This document shows, piece by piece, positions 32,947 to 43,800 of a DNA stretch of 64,000 nt. The position numbers and the translations under genes were made by a program. Position 1 is the stretch's first letter. Each line of letters begins with the position of its first letter. Under the pieces are notes generated by a model. The model saw only the letters and a list, made by a program, of their open reading frames with translations. It did no database searches and had not been told where the DNA came from. This DNA is from Galeruca laticollis. Its lineage: Eukaryota; Arthropoda; Insecta; Coleoptera; Chrysomelidae. Location of the stretch: NCBI GenBank assembly GCA_963921935.1, contig OY998180.1:66002061-66066060 (forward strand). Reading direction: 5' to 3'.

Positions 32947-33137
32947 TCCACCAAGGAGCGTCCTTTTCTGATCAAGCTTTTAACAGTGGGCAACTGGAAT
33001 GAAAAGCTTCCATTATTGCCTCACTGATCTATTCGACTCTTTGTTCCAGGTCGTAGTGCGGGTGATTTGCCCCATTCACTTCGACTTGTTCCAAAGTGTC
33101 CTTCAGATTGGTCTTGTAAAGAGACCAATTAGTATTT

Positions 33138-33734
33138 CTAGGATTTCGGATTGTTGGAATCAGATGTCGTATTTCCCTCTATCCTAAATTCGATGATCCT
33201 ATAGTCGAAAAATGATGGCTCGCTCATCACCCTCCAATCTTTTACATTTTTCCTAGGAGCAATAATAACAATTGTTACGTTCAGGACCTCTTCTCTCGCT
33301 CTCTTGACAAAGGTGGGAGTTATCCCCACATTTAAGGTCTCAATGTTATTTGCTAAGAGATATTGTAATGAAGACTCACCTTTTGCGTTATTATTAGTGC
33401 TTCCCCACTCGGTATTGTGTGCGTTGGCATCACAACCAATTATAATTGGCAGCCGTCTGCTATTGCAGTGTCTCACTAGCACTTGTACTTCTTCTGACGG
33501 TGTCATCGGCCCGTCTCCAGCGAAGTAGGCAGAAGCGATGACGATGTCTCGGTCGATACCCTCAATGTTGAGGTGAACCAAGATTGGAATAAGGTCCCCC
33601 GTGACACGTATTCTGAAACACAAATATATATAAATCAATTTGGAATCCTTGCATGCCAAACCTTTTATTTGGCCTTCTTTGATGATCCATGGTTCTTGGA
33701 TCAGTACAATATCCAGTTGTAGTCTAGCGAACAA
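33138..33734 (-). pseudogene. LINE APE-type endonuclease
   Basis: The 198-codon frame begins FARLQLDIVLIQEPWIIKEG (catalytic Glu in QEPW) and contains DRDIVIASAYFAGDGPMTP, IIIGCDANAHNTEWGS (catalytic Asp-Asn), KGESSLQYLLANNIETLNVG and FFDYRIIEF, where the family has SDHR; here Phe-Phe-Asp-Tyr replaces Ser-Asp-His, an altered catalytic His. The start of ORF2 lies a little upstream (about 33800). Confidence 0.8.
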
Positions 33735-33831
33735 CCTTGCAATAACGGCTGAAGCTCCCTTCGCGCGATGCAGGTTAATCTGAGCTACATTCGTGAACGT
33801 GAATTATTATGGATGAACGAGGCCGAGTTAC

Positions 33832-35044
33832 TCAGCCTCTATTCATCCCCCTCCTTTGTCTCTCCCTGACCATCCTCGACCACCATGGCAATATCTTCCT
33901 CGAGTTCGAGCAGGTTTCTTGATCTCGAGTCAGACTCTCGACCCCCAGGCTGCTCCGCCCAGTCTCCCGGAAGGCAGAGGCGATCTCCGTATCCCCAGTC
34001 ACCCCAGCAGAGCCGGAGGAGATCTCGGGCTGCTCCAAGGTCAAGCTTTCGCCTTTTTTCCCTTTTCCAGAGGTTCCGGATGTGGAGGGTATCTCCATGT
34101 CCTTTGGATCCTCCACGGGGTTCTTTTTCTTTCCCAGCCCCGAGACAGGGATACGCCCAAAACGGAAGTTTAGCGCGTAACTTCCTGCCTTCAGAGCCTC
34201 CCCAGATTGGTGGTCGATCTCAATCGTGAGGATAGTTCCCTGTCCCTCTTTTTTAGAGTTCAGGATCTTCCAAGCCCCAGTAGTAAGGCTAGAGTTCATG
34301 TCGTGGCTTCTTGGGAAGAACACCGTTATAGTGACCGGCTTTGGGATGTCGTCTCCACTTGGAGCCACCAATTCGGGTCCTTCCCAAGAGTTCAATTTCG
34401 GTGCTGACCTCATGAGCCAGTCTGCCGATTCTTGTGACCCACAGTCCACCAGTATCATTCCACAACGGAAATGGATACCTGAGAAGTGGATTCCTTTCTC
34501 TTTGCTCTGGCACAGCTCTTCCACCAGAGTGTCTTCCAGTGTGGAGAGCTGCTCTGCTTTCAGGATGACCCCAGGATAATCCTTGTGCATTATTCCCACC
34601 CTAAAAGCATTCTCTGTTTTTGACAGCTGCTGCGTAACCAGTGGCTTGCCCGGTTACCGCTGCAGCTGTTTTTGGTTTCTTGCTTAGAGGTCGTTGCGGA
34701 GGAGTAATATTCTCCGGGCCTCTTTTAAGCTTTGTCTTCCCCGTTCGTGGTTCCTTCGGGTTGGTTGGGCGCTGAATAGCCTGCTTCCTGGCCCCTTCAG
34801 GGGATATTCTCTGATTGAGGAGTCGCAGGTATTTTCGCACCACTGCGCCACTGAGGCCTTTTCTCATTGGGTCGTCTATGCCGCCCGGTTCTACTAGTTT
34901 TGGAAGGGCGAACGGCATACGACCTTTGTGCCGTTTGACCTTTTTTCCCTCTCCCGCTGTGAGGTGCCCGGATAAAGAGGTGGAGGTATTCTCCACTACT
35001 TTTCCGGTGGAAGTTTCACATTCTCTGTCCATAAATGGTCCCAC
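33832..35044 (-). pseudogene. LINE ORF1 with DUF4780-like domain
   Basis: 35044-34601 encodes a basic, Pro/Lys-rich N-terminal half (RGPENITPPQRPLSKKPKTA, YAAAVKNRECF). A one-base shift near 34600 leads into 34599-33832 with MGIMHKDYPGVILKAEQLST, CGMILVDCGSQESADWLMRS, PKPVTITVFFPRSHDMNSSL and ALNFRFGRIPV, a DUF4780-like RNA-binding region found in insect LINE ORF1s. A low-complexity tail follows. The plus-strand open frames over 33856-34579 are shadows of this gene. Confidence 0.7.
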
Positions 35045-35630
35045 GAGAAGCTAGGGTCATTACGGGCCACCGCTGTAGAGCCCCGCATGCAGAGGTAAGG
35101 GGTTCAATACAATGGAGTTCCCCCCGGTGCTCCAAGGTCGAAACCAGTAAGAACTATTCTTCTATATAGCCACGCATTCTTCGGCCTGGTTTCCCACCTT
35201 GACTTTAGGTTTTTAATGAGGTTGTCTCCTCTTGGTCCGGGCATTGAAGCCAAGACCCCTCCATTCCACTGGCCGCGAAACTTGACCACAGGCATCCAGG
35301 AGACATTTGTATAACAGGTGATTTCGAGGTAAGCTCGAAATTTCACCCGGCATCGTAGCCCTGTGTGCAATCCCTTATCCACGATACTACAGCTGCGACA
35401 GGTAAAGTTGGTCTGCGGCAGGGTATTCGAGGGCTGCCTGTTGAGTTTTTAGACACAACGAGCCCCCAGGTATTTCCCCGCAGACCTCCTCATTTAAAAT
35501 CATCTCAGAGGCCCTTCTTCTATCCGCCACCTGGAGACGCGCCGGGTTAAATTGGTGCTTTACCCCCTCCACATCAATAAATATCCTGACGAACGGCGAC
35601 GAACTACGTACATGTCTACTGATGTGGACC
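35045..35630 (-). other. GC-rich 5' region of the LINE or unassigned
   Basis: This sequence, GC-richer than the genome average, adjoins the ORF1 start and is probably LINE 5' UTR. Minus-strand open frames 35104-35382 and 35387-35722 have no recognised domain. The boundary with the Gypsy fragment starting at about 35634 is not marked by a visible duplication. Confidence 0.35.
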
Positions 35631-35633
35631 CGG

Positions 35634-38500
35634 TAAGTGTTCTTATCGTAACTGTTTCTGTCATTTTTGCAAAAAGAAAGGACATTTAGCATCGATGTGT
35701 CGGCAAAAACAATCACAAACAAATAATAAAAATTCTAATTCTATAAATACTCAACATTATTCAGAACCAGCTGATTTTAATGACTATTCTTTGTTTACTT
35801 ACAATGTTAACCCGATTTTAGTTGATGTTTTTGTGGATGGATTACTTTTAACTTAGATACTGTTTCTAGTTTTTCGGTGATGTCTGATTTATTTTATAAA
35901 GATAATTTTCAGCATTTGATTATTAATAAAACAAACAAAATTTTTCATTTGTATAACGGTGAAATTATTTCTCCATTAGGATATTTTAGTTCGGTAGTGA
36001 CATATCAAAATAAAAAAAAAATAATTTAGATATTTATGTAATAAAGGGTGCTACTGGTCCACCTTTATTAGGTCGGGATTTCTATAATATTTTTAAATTA
36101 AATATTGCAGAGAATCATTATGTAAATACAACGGTAGATTTGCAAAGTGTCTTATCAAAATATAAACAAGTTTTTCAGCCGGGGCTAGGTTCCTTTACTA
36201 AAGTTATAATGTCAATTAATTTAAAATCTGATAATATTACCCCGAAATTTTTTCGTGCTCGACCTCTTCCGTTTGCAATGAAGGAGAAAGTCGAAATAGG
36301 ATTAAATAGATTACAAAAATTAGGAGTGATGGAGCCTCTTGACTTTAGTCATTGGGGTACACCGATTGTTCCCGTATTGAAGAAAGATGGTACAGTTAGG
36401 ATATGTGGAGATTCTAATATTATAATAAACCCAGCCATAGAAATCGATCAATATACAGTGCCACCTATTGAGAAATTATTTGTGAAATTGCAGGTGGGCG
36501 AACATTTTAGTAAACTAGATTTGGCTATGCATATAACAAGTGTGTTTAGACGATAAGTCAAAAGATTTAGTTACTATTACAACTCACAAACGCCTGTATA
36601 GATATACCAGAAAGCCATTCGGAGTTGCTTGTGTGCCAGCAAAATTTCAAAAGACGATGGAATCGTTTTAAATTGTATAGAGGAAGCGATAGTTTTTTTC
36701 ATCACATATTAGTAACCGGAAAAAATAGAGAGGAATATATTTCAAATTTGAATATTGTTTTAAATAAATTGCAAGATGCAAATTTTTTAAAACTCAAATT
36801 AGTTACTTAGGATTTAATATCGATAAAAAGGGTTTGCATATTTGCGAAGATAAAATAGTTGCCATTACTGATGCACCGATTCCTCAAAATGTGACACAAT
36901 TAAAATCATTCTTAGGTTTAGTGAATTATTATGGAAAATTTGTACCAAACTTGCCCTAAGTTTTGTTTCCCCTTTATAATATTTTGAAAGATAACGTTAA
37001 GTGGGTGTGGTCAACAAATTGTGATAGAGGTTTTAATAAAGCAAAAAAAAATGCTAATATCTGCGGAAATCCTCGTGCATTATAACCCGGAGTTACCCAT
37101 TAAGGTTAATTACCGATGCGTCAAGTTATGGCATCGTGCGGTCATTTTCTATGTTTTTACTGATGGTACCGAGAAGCCTATTGCATATGCTTCTCGGACT
37201 TTGTCAGCCGCTGAAGCCAACTACACACAGATTTAGAAAGAAGGACTTGCTATTATTTTTGGTCTAAGTAAGTTTTATCAATATTTGTTTGCTAGGCATT
37301 TCACGTTGGTTGTCGACCACAAACCACTCGTTTCGATTTTTCATCACGAGAATGGTACCTATTCCTCAATTTGCAGCTTACCGTTTGCGCAGATGGGCTG
37401 TCATATTATCAAATTATCAATATAATGTAGAATTTGCACCACCTGATGAAAATTATGCGGATTGCTTATCACGATTACTCCGGCCAGAACAAAGCCTAGT
37501 AAACGATACAGTGGATATAAATTTTATAAATTATTTTGAAAATAATGGACATTTTCCTATTGATTTTAAATTAATTCAAAAGGAATCAACTCAAGATAAA
37601 TATTTAGTTCAAGTTATTAAATATGTTCGTACACGGTGGCCTAGTAAAATTGAGGAACACCTAAGTGATTTTTACAGAATTAAAAATGATCTAAGTATCG
37701 GACAAGAATTTTTACTTTGGAATGATAGATTAATAATTCCACAAAAGTTAAGGAATTTACTTTTTAAATGATCTACGCCGCTCCCATATGGGAATTGTTA
37801 AGATGAAAAGTTTAGCTAGATCATATACTTTTGGTGGCCAAAGCTAGATAAAGATGTAGAGAAACTTTGTAGTTCTTGTGAAAATTGCACAACTTATAAA
37901 AAAGTTCCAACGCTGCTGTATTAAACACTTGGACTTGGCCACAAGAAATATGGTCTAGGCTGCATATAGATTTTTGGGTCCTTTTCTAAATAGATATTTT
38001 TTTTATAATTGTTGACGCACACTAAATGGATTGAGGTTTACCCAATGACATCTATAACTTTTACTGCAACTATTAATGTATTACGTAGTTGTTTGTCTAG
38101 ATTTGGCCTACCACGCCAAATAGTTTCTGATAATGGTACTACATTTACCTCCACGGAATTTCAAGAATTTTTTCCTTAAATAATATTAAACACTGCACTT
38201 CTCCACCATTTCATCCTTCTTCTAATGGACAAACAGAAAATGCTGTTAAAACAATAAAAAATTCTATTAAAAATGCATTGGGTACAAATAAAAATATAGT
38301 TGTAAATAAACGTATAAACAATTTTTTATTCGATTTTAGAAATACAGTGCATTCTAGAACAGGGCAAAGTATTACGTTTGGAAGGAAATTACGCACGAGA
38401 TTTGATATTTTGTTACCTGAAAATAAATGTAGAAATACAATTTAAATTTTTTTTATTACTAATAAAGAAAAAGAAAGAAAACAAGACAAGACAATACAAT
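35634..38500 (+). pseudogene. Decayed Gypsy-family LTR retrotransposon interior (gag end and pol)
   Basis: Plus-strand order: CCHC knuckle CHFCKKKGHLASMC (about 35660-35700), a protease-like region at about 35810-35870, RT start FRARPLPFAMKEKVEIGLNR and WGTPIVPVLKKDGTVRICGD (36140-36556), RNase H pieces (IAYASRTLSAAEANYTQ at about 37170-37236; LRRWAVILSNYQYNVEFAPP at about 37385), an integrase zinc region CSSCENCTTYKKVP (about 37870), core FGLPRQIVSDNGTTF (about 38103) and a purine-rich tract at 38461-38490 that could prime plus-strand synthesis. The RT active-site box is lost in a frame-broken stretch. Many stops; no LTR upstream. Confidence 0.75.
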
Positions 38501-38502
38501 TT

Positions 38503-38554
38503 TTTCGATATTACCTAAATATCATCGTCAGATGATATTTAGGTAATATCGAAA
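38503..38554. repeat. Perfect 24-bp inverted repeat with 4-base loop
   Basis: The arm 38503-38526 (starting TTTCGATATTACC, ending ATATCATC) is followed by GTCA and then its exact reverse complement at 38531-38554. It lies just after the purine tract of the Gypsy remnant. It can form a cruciform or RNA hairpin. Confidence 0.9.
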
Positions 38555-38825
38555 CAACTGTCAATTTTTTAGAATTTTTAACATTTTTTCAGTATATTGT
38601 GGAGTTAGCTAGAAACAGTAAGTTTCATTTAAAACACTATTATATTAAAGTGTTAAAATTCATTTTACAGACGCAAATATGTTATAAATTTAAATGTACA
38701 CTCACCTGTGACGTCAGTTGCGCAAAGTTGACCGATTTGGAACTATTAAGTATCATATATTATTTTTATTGTATCATGACTGGCGACTGCATGGATAACC
38801 TTTATATATGAACGCGGTTGCGACT
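38555..38825 (+). other. Possible 3' LTR/UTR part of the Gypsy remnant
   Basis: It follows the purine tract and hairpin. It contains a TATA-like TTTATATATGAACGCGG at about 38800, which with the sequence after 39625 would form one uninterrupted stretch before the hAT insertion. No second LTR copy is available in the window to confirm it. Confidence 0.3.
38818..38825 (+). repeat. 8-bp target duplication, left (TTGCGACT)
   Basis: It matches TTGCGACC at 39618-39625 in seven of eight positions, immediately outside the hAT inverted repeats. Confidence 0.85.
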
Positions 38826-39617
38826 CAGTGTTGCCACCTTACTCAAACAAATTGTCCCAAGTGCAGGTTTAAAATATCCCATATTTTCTTTCAACGTCCC
38901 GCCAAGTTATAATTAGGACTTAAACCAAGTAGCAAGTTCAGGTAATGGACCAGTAAAACAAAATATTCAATTCAAAATAAGAGGCAAAAACAATAATAAC
39001 TTGCCTAAACAATAACAATGGTTTAACTGTTAAAAAAACAAATTGTTGATTACTTTTTTTCAAACGAGTAAATTATTTGTGTGTTTTTGCTATAACTCGT
39101 CTGGTATGGAATAGACAATGCATTTTCCTTTATCCTGGTGCAACGCGTTACGAACAATGCACATTGCATTCAATGTTTCTTTGCCTATCCGATTTTTTTT
39201 CTTGATTTTAATGTCAGAGACCATCGAAAAGATTCTTTTTGCCTCGGTATTTGAATGCGCCCGAAGCCCATTTATAGCCTCGGTCCAAGTATTTTTTCCG
39301 GGGAATTACATAATTATGAACGAATAATTAAATGGGAACCACGGAAATATTTCAACTTACAGTTTGCATTACAGTGCATCGTACTTCATCAAAATGTCGA
39401 TTAGAAAATATCGTACCTCTCCACTAGATGCGATCTGCACATTCAATTATATCGCTATAATTCAGTGGTTATAAACAATTACCATGTGGTTATATCAATT
39501 TGATAGACATGTGATGAAAAATAATAAATCCTTCAAAACGACATGAATGTCTCTCTGTCCCTTGAAGGGGTCAAAAATCGCTCGAATAGGGATATATCCC
39601 TCAAGGTGGCAACACTG
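38826..39617 (-). mobile_element. hAT element, internally deleted, 15-bp perfect TIRs
   Basis: It begins CAGTGTTGCCACCTT (38826-38840) and ends AAGGTGGCAACACTG (39603-39617), an exact 15-bp inverted pair. It is flanked by an 8-bp near-identical duplication, the hAT hallmark. On the minus strand at about 39290-39080 a transposase C-terminal remnant reads RIFSMVSDIKIKKKNRIGKE and TLNAMCIVRNALHQDKGKC, the end of the hAT dimerisation domain. Only about 70 codons remain in 792 bp, so it is a deletion derivative dependent on an active relative. Confidence 0.85.
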
Positions 39618-39625
39618 TTGCGACC
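39618..39625 (+). repeat. 8-bp target duplication, right (TTGCGACC)
   Basis: Partner of 38818-38825; one mismatch in the last base. Confidence 0.85.
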
Positions 39626-40254
39626 AATCGCAATTGACTGCTTCGATGTTGGATGAAGTTTTCTATATTTATGGTTTCGCTCGTGCGTTCCGACTGTACT
39701 CGACAGTGATCGACCCACAGCCGCTACATCTCGACTGCTAGACGGAGACGGACTATTCTAGTCGCAGTTAGGCTAGGGACTCTGCAGACCGTGCCATCTA
39801 TAGACCCTGTCGAGTAACTAAAATCGATGGATTTCAAAAGTTCCAAAAAATTAACGTATTAACTGTAACGTCGTTAGTAATCAAATTTTAATTATTTTTA
39901 TTACTGCGTATGCACGATGTCATATTGCTCGTCCCCACAGGTTATCTGTTATCGTTTCTTAGTTCAAGTGTTGAGGTTATTATGTGGTTTCGGTATTTTG
40001 GTGTATTTTTAAATGCTATATTGTAATATTTATTTGTTGTTTCGTTGCTTTATTATTATTTTATTGGTATTAATTTAAAAGACAATGTAAAAGTGTATTG
40101 TAAAGGAGTGTAATAAGTGATATACTCGGTAAGTTTTATTAAAAAAATTAGAGCTTTTTTTCTTTCTCAATTAACAACCATTTTCATTATTTTTATAAAA
40201 TACAGAATTTTAACTAATTTAATCGACAACTTTAGAGATCATGGTTGTTTTTTA
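39626..40254. other. Non-coding segment before the BEL element
   Basis: It continues the sequence interrupted by the hAT element. It contains a moderately GC-rich part (about 39690-39830) and AT-rich DNA after it. No gene recognised; may be LTR/leader sequence of the older Gypsy remnant. Confidence 0.35.
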
Positions 40255-40259
40255 CATTA
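40255..40259 (+). repeat. BEL target duplication, left (CATTA)
   Basis: CATTA directly precedes the 5' LTR and recurs at 56950-56954 directly after the 3' LTR. Confidence 0.9.
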
Positions 40260-40576
40260 TGTTTGCGCCGCTTATCTTTGTTGTTGTTCTATATGGATAC
40301 AGTTAACCTAAAAAATATGCTGTGGTCTGGATGACAATTGCTGTCAGTTAGTTGAATGAAAAAAGTAGAACTGCCATCGCATTTCTTAAACATAAAAACT
40401 TATTCGCACCCGCAAAAAAATTAGAAATTGTTACCGCCTCCACACCAGAACTTGGAGGATAGACATCTGGATTTTACAGGTAAGTGCATTCCTTTATACA
40501 AGACGCTGTTGTAGTTAGATTCGTGCAGTTTGTGGCACTCCCGTCGTAGGGAAGTTTCCCAAAAAACGCATCATCA
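40260..40576 (+). repeat. BEL 5' LTR
   Basis: 317 bp, starting TGTTTGCGCCGCTTATC and ending GCATCATCA. It matches 56634-56949 along its length with roughly ten or more percent visible differences. Both copies contain CAGGTAAGTG, a strong splice-donor-like word, shortly after a TTTTA stretch. Confidence 0.9.
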
Positions 40577-40579
40577 TTT

Positions 40580-40615
40580 TTTTATCCATACGAGCTGGAT
40601 TTGAACCCGCATCCG
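40580..40615 (+). promoter_or_regulatory. Candidate primer-binding region, tRNA T-arm complement
   Basis: A few bases after the 5' LTR the plus strand reads CCATACGAGC followed by TGGATTTGAACCCGCATCC. Its reverse complement carries GGGTTCAAATCC, the conserved T-arm of a tRNA, and then an acceptor-like 3' strand. This suggests priming by a tRNA paired over its 3' third rather than only at CCA. Inference from complementarity only. Confidence 0.5.
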
Positions 40616-40817
40616 CAACTCAATACTTTATTATTCATTTCATATACATATACGTAAATTCCGCATATCCGCAAATTTATTCTCTTGATCTTTTACTTCA
40701 TTTGATAGATTTTCGCAATACACGTTCAAATTAAATTTCATTCATACGCATATTATTAGTTGTTGTGAAGTATTTAATTGCTTTCTGAAGTGTTAAATTT
40801 ATTTCTTACGAATAAAA

Positions 40818-43800
40818 ATGGATTCGGCCGACTTGACAGTGCAATTAAAACTCACAACAGCAACGAAGGAAGCAATATTTTTGCATGTGAACTCGTTATA
40901 CAATAGTGCAAAACATTTATGTGACTCTGGTTTTATTGACACCAGAAGTAAATCTGAACAAAAACCGCTAACATCAGTCAATTGTATAACGAATTTAACA
41001 AACTTTGTGACAACGTTAATTTACTAGAAATACAGCTAGACCCTAAATACCTACCAAATTATAGCAGTTTCACTGCATTTGAAACGCTTTATTCATTTAC
41101 TCAACATATTCGCGATGTGGCAATGAAATCGTCACAAGATAATCAATCCCATTCTAACTCAAAAAAAGATAACAGTACAGTATGTAAATTACCGCCTATT
41201 GAATTACCTACTTTCGATGGTAAACCAGAAAACTGGTCGCTCTTTTATGAATCATTCAAAATGAATATTCATAATAGTGAAAACCTCAACAATTCCCAAA
41301 GAGTACAATACCTTGTTGGTAGGCTGAGTGGCCGCGCGCTCAATGTATTCGCTGGTGTTGTTCCTAATGAAGAGAATTATACTTTGATATGAAATTCTCT
41401 AGTTACAAAGTACCAAGACAAACGGGCCCTCGGAACTATGTATTTAAATAATATATTTGATATCAAACCTGTTTCTAATAATTGTACGCAATTAAATAAT
41501 TTTGTAGATCGTTTTTATAGTTCTATGACAGCTTTAAAACAGTTAGGTATTTTCGATTTCACAGACTTTATTTTTCATTATTTAGCTTTGAAAAGACTTG
41601 ACTCGCATTTAGTAGAGAATTTTGAATTGACGGTGATGGATAAAATCATTCCGTCATGTACCAATTTGGTAGATTTCATTCGTCATCATACAAAAGTATT
41701 GGAACGGTCAATTAGCAGCAATAAACTACCCTCCGTACATTCGCAATCACATCCGCAAGGAGCTTATTCTCAAAGTCGAACAAATGTATTAACCAACTCT
41801 AATGTCTCTCGTACTTTCGTCACTACTTCAGATCGTGACAATGTTTCCGTCTGTAAAATGTGTAAAAGTACGCAACATTTAAATTTATACGAATGTTCTT
41901 CATTTAAAAAATTGTCGCCTACTGAAAGATATAATTTCATTAAGGCTAATTATTTTTGTGTAAATTGTCTAAGCTCTCAACATTATTCAAAAAATTGTAG
42001 ATCATCTACCGATTGTAAAACTTGTAATCGTAGACATCATTCGCTATTACATTTCGAAGGTGATAATATTGCTAATGTCATGCGACATGAGAATAGCAAC
42101 CCGAGTCGAGCTCAAGCGCAGGCCGTGAAACCAGTCGTGGTTCAGCCTGAATCGACTGACGCTATCGTCGCTCCCGCACCGCGCCCCGCATACCATCCTG
42201 CACTTAATTTGCATCTGCGTGAACCATCAAATGAGTGAAACAGTCTTAATAATTCTACCAAATCCACGATATTCTTATGTACCGCGCAAGTTTATGTTCC
42301 ACTGAATGGGAAACGTTATATAATGAGGTGTTTAGTTGATAGTGCGTCACAGAATAATATCGTAACAACCAGTTTTTGTAAACAATTAAATGTGAATATT
42401 ACACCTGTAAATAATTTTAATATTAAATCAGTAGGCACTGTTACGATGCCAATTAAAGGTTGGGTCACACTCACAATTAAATCGCGTTTTTCAAACAAAC
42501 AATATAATTTAAAATTCGTTGTGGTCGATGAAATCACAGATAGCTTGCCGACATATACTATAAATTTTTCATGTTTGGATTATTTGAAGGATAAACCTTT
42601 GGCAGACGAGACTTGGAACGTCCAGGGCGAAGTACACGCTATACTTGGGGCACAGATTTTCCCGTATTTACTACTAGGATCTAGTAAACGTAGTAAACCC
42701 ACTTCGTTGCACGCTATACGGCACGCTGAGTTCGTCGGTTCTCCTGCTTACGGTGACGTCACCGCCGGTACTCAAATTCACCCTCCGCTATTGGAGACTT
42801 CGCTTGGTTATATTATTATCGGTGAGTTTCCTGTCTCGCACTCCCATGATGATATTGCCTGGTCCTTCGGTCCTATTACATTTAACGTTTTAAATAAAAC
42901 TTTAAATAGTTTTTGGGCTCTTGAAGAGCTTTCACTGCCGTCTTCACAGAGTCCTGATGACTCACAATGTGAGAGGATTTATAATTCTACCGTTACTAGG
43001 GATATTACTGGTAGGTTGACTGTTTCGCTGCCTTTTAAGGGCGAACCCGCATCTTTAGGCAACTCCTACATAGTTGCTCACCGTAAGCTTCTCTCTTTAG
43101 ACCGTAAGTTTAGCTCCTTTCCACAATTACGTAAATATTATAATGACGTAATTATGGATTATATTAGTAAGGGTTACTTATCTGAAATCGCTTTATCTGA
43201 AGAAGTTTTAAATTCAGGCTATTTTATTCTGCATCACGCTGTAGGACGCCCAGATAAGTCCACTACTAAAACCCGCATCGTGTTAGACGCTAGCGCTAAA
43301 ACTGATACTGGCGTTTCTTTAAATGATGTACTACACTCTGGTCCTAGCTTACAAGCAGACCTATTTACTTTACTTTTAAATTTCCGCTTATTTGAAGTCG
43401 CAATTTCTGCCGATATTAAACAGATGTATCTTCGCATAAATACTGCAGAATCGCATAGAATATATCAAAAATTCTATACCGTTTTAGTGACAATGAAACT
43501 ATACGCGTCTTTCAATTCAACCCTGTGGCTTTTGGCCTACGCTCCAGTCCTTATTTAGCTATGCGCACAGTTCGTGAGTTAGCTTCACAAGAACAGACTC
43601 GTTTTCCTCGTGCTGCAGCAGTGGCCACTTCAGAGCTGTTCATGGATGATCTGACGTCATCAGTTTCCTCACTAGCAGAGTCTATCGCATTATCAGACGA
43701 TTGAATCGCTTTATTTAAGTCTGGTGGGTTTGACATAGTGAAGTGGGCCACTAATTCACCCAAATTGCTGGCGCACTTACCTGAACGCATCGCGCTTGCG

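Larger units (their letters stand above)
30816..35100 (-). mobile_element. LOA/I-group-like LINE with RNase H, 3'-truncated
   Basis: On the minus strand, in order: ORF1 (35044-33832), endonuclease (33734-33138), RT (32946-31369), post-RT region and RNase H (31356-30816). RNase H after RT places it in the I/LOA/R1-like LINEs. GC content is higher than the flanking DNA. The 3' end is missing: the RNase H frame runs straight into Harbinger transposase at about 30815. As LINE insertions normally keep the 3' end, a deletion or a later Harbinger insertion must have removed it. Several frame breaks; inactive. Confidence 0.75.

Noticed and set aside
33856..34579. Several long plus-strand open frames (105-117 codons)
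   Set aside because: They overlap the minus-strand LINE ORF1, are Ser/Pro-rich antisense and show no domain.
40580..40615. tRNA gene
   Set aside because: Only the complement of a T-arm and acceptor strand is present; no D- or anticodon arm. Better explained as a primer-binding region.
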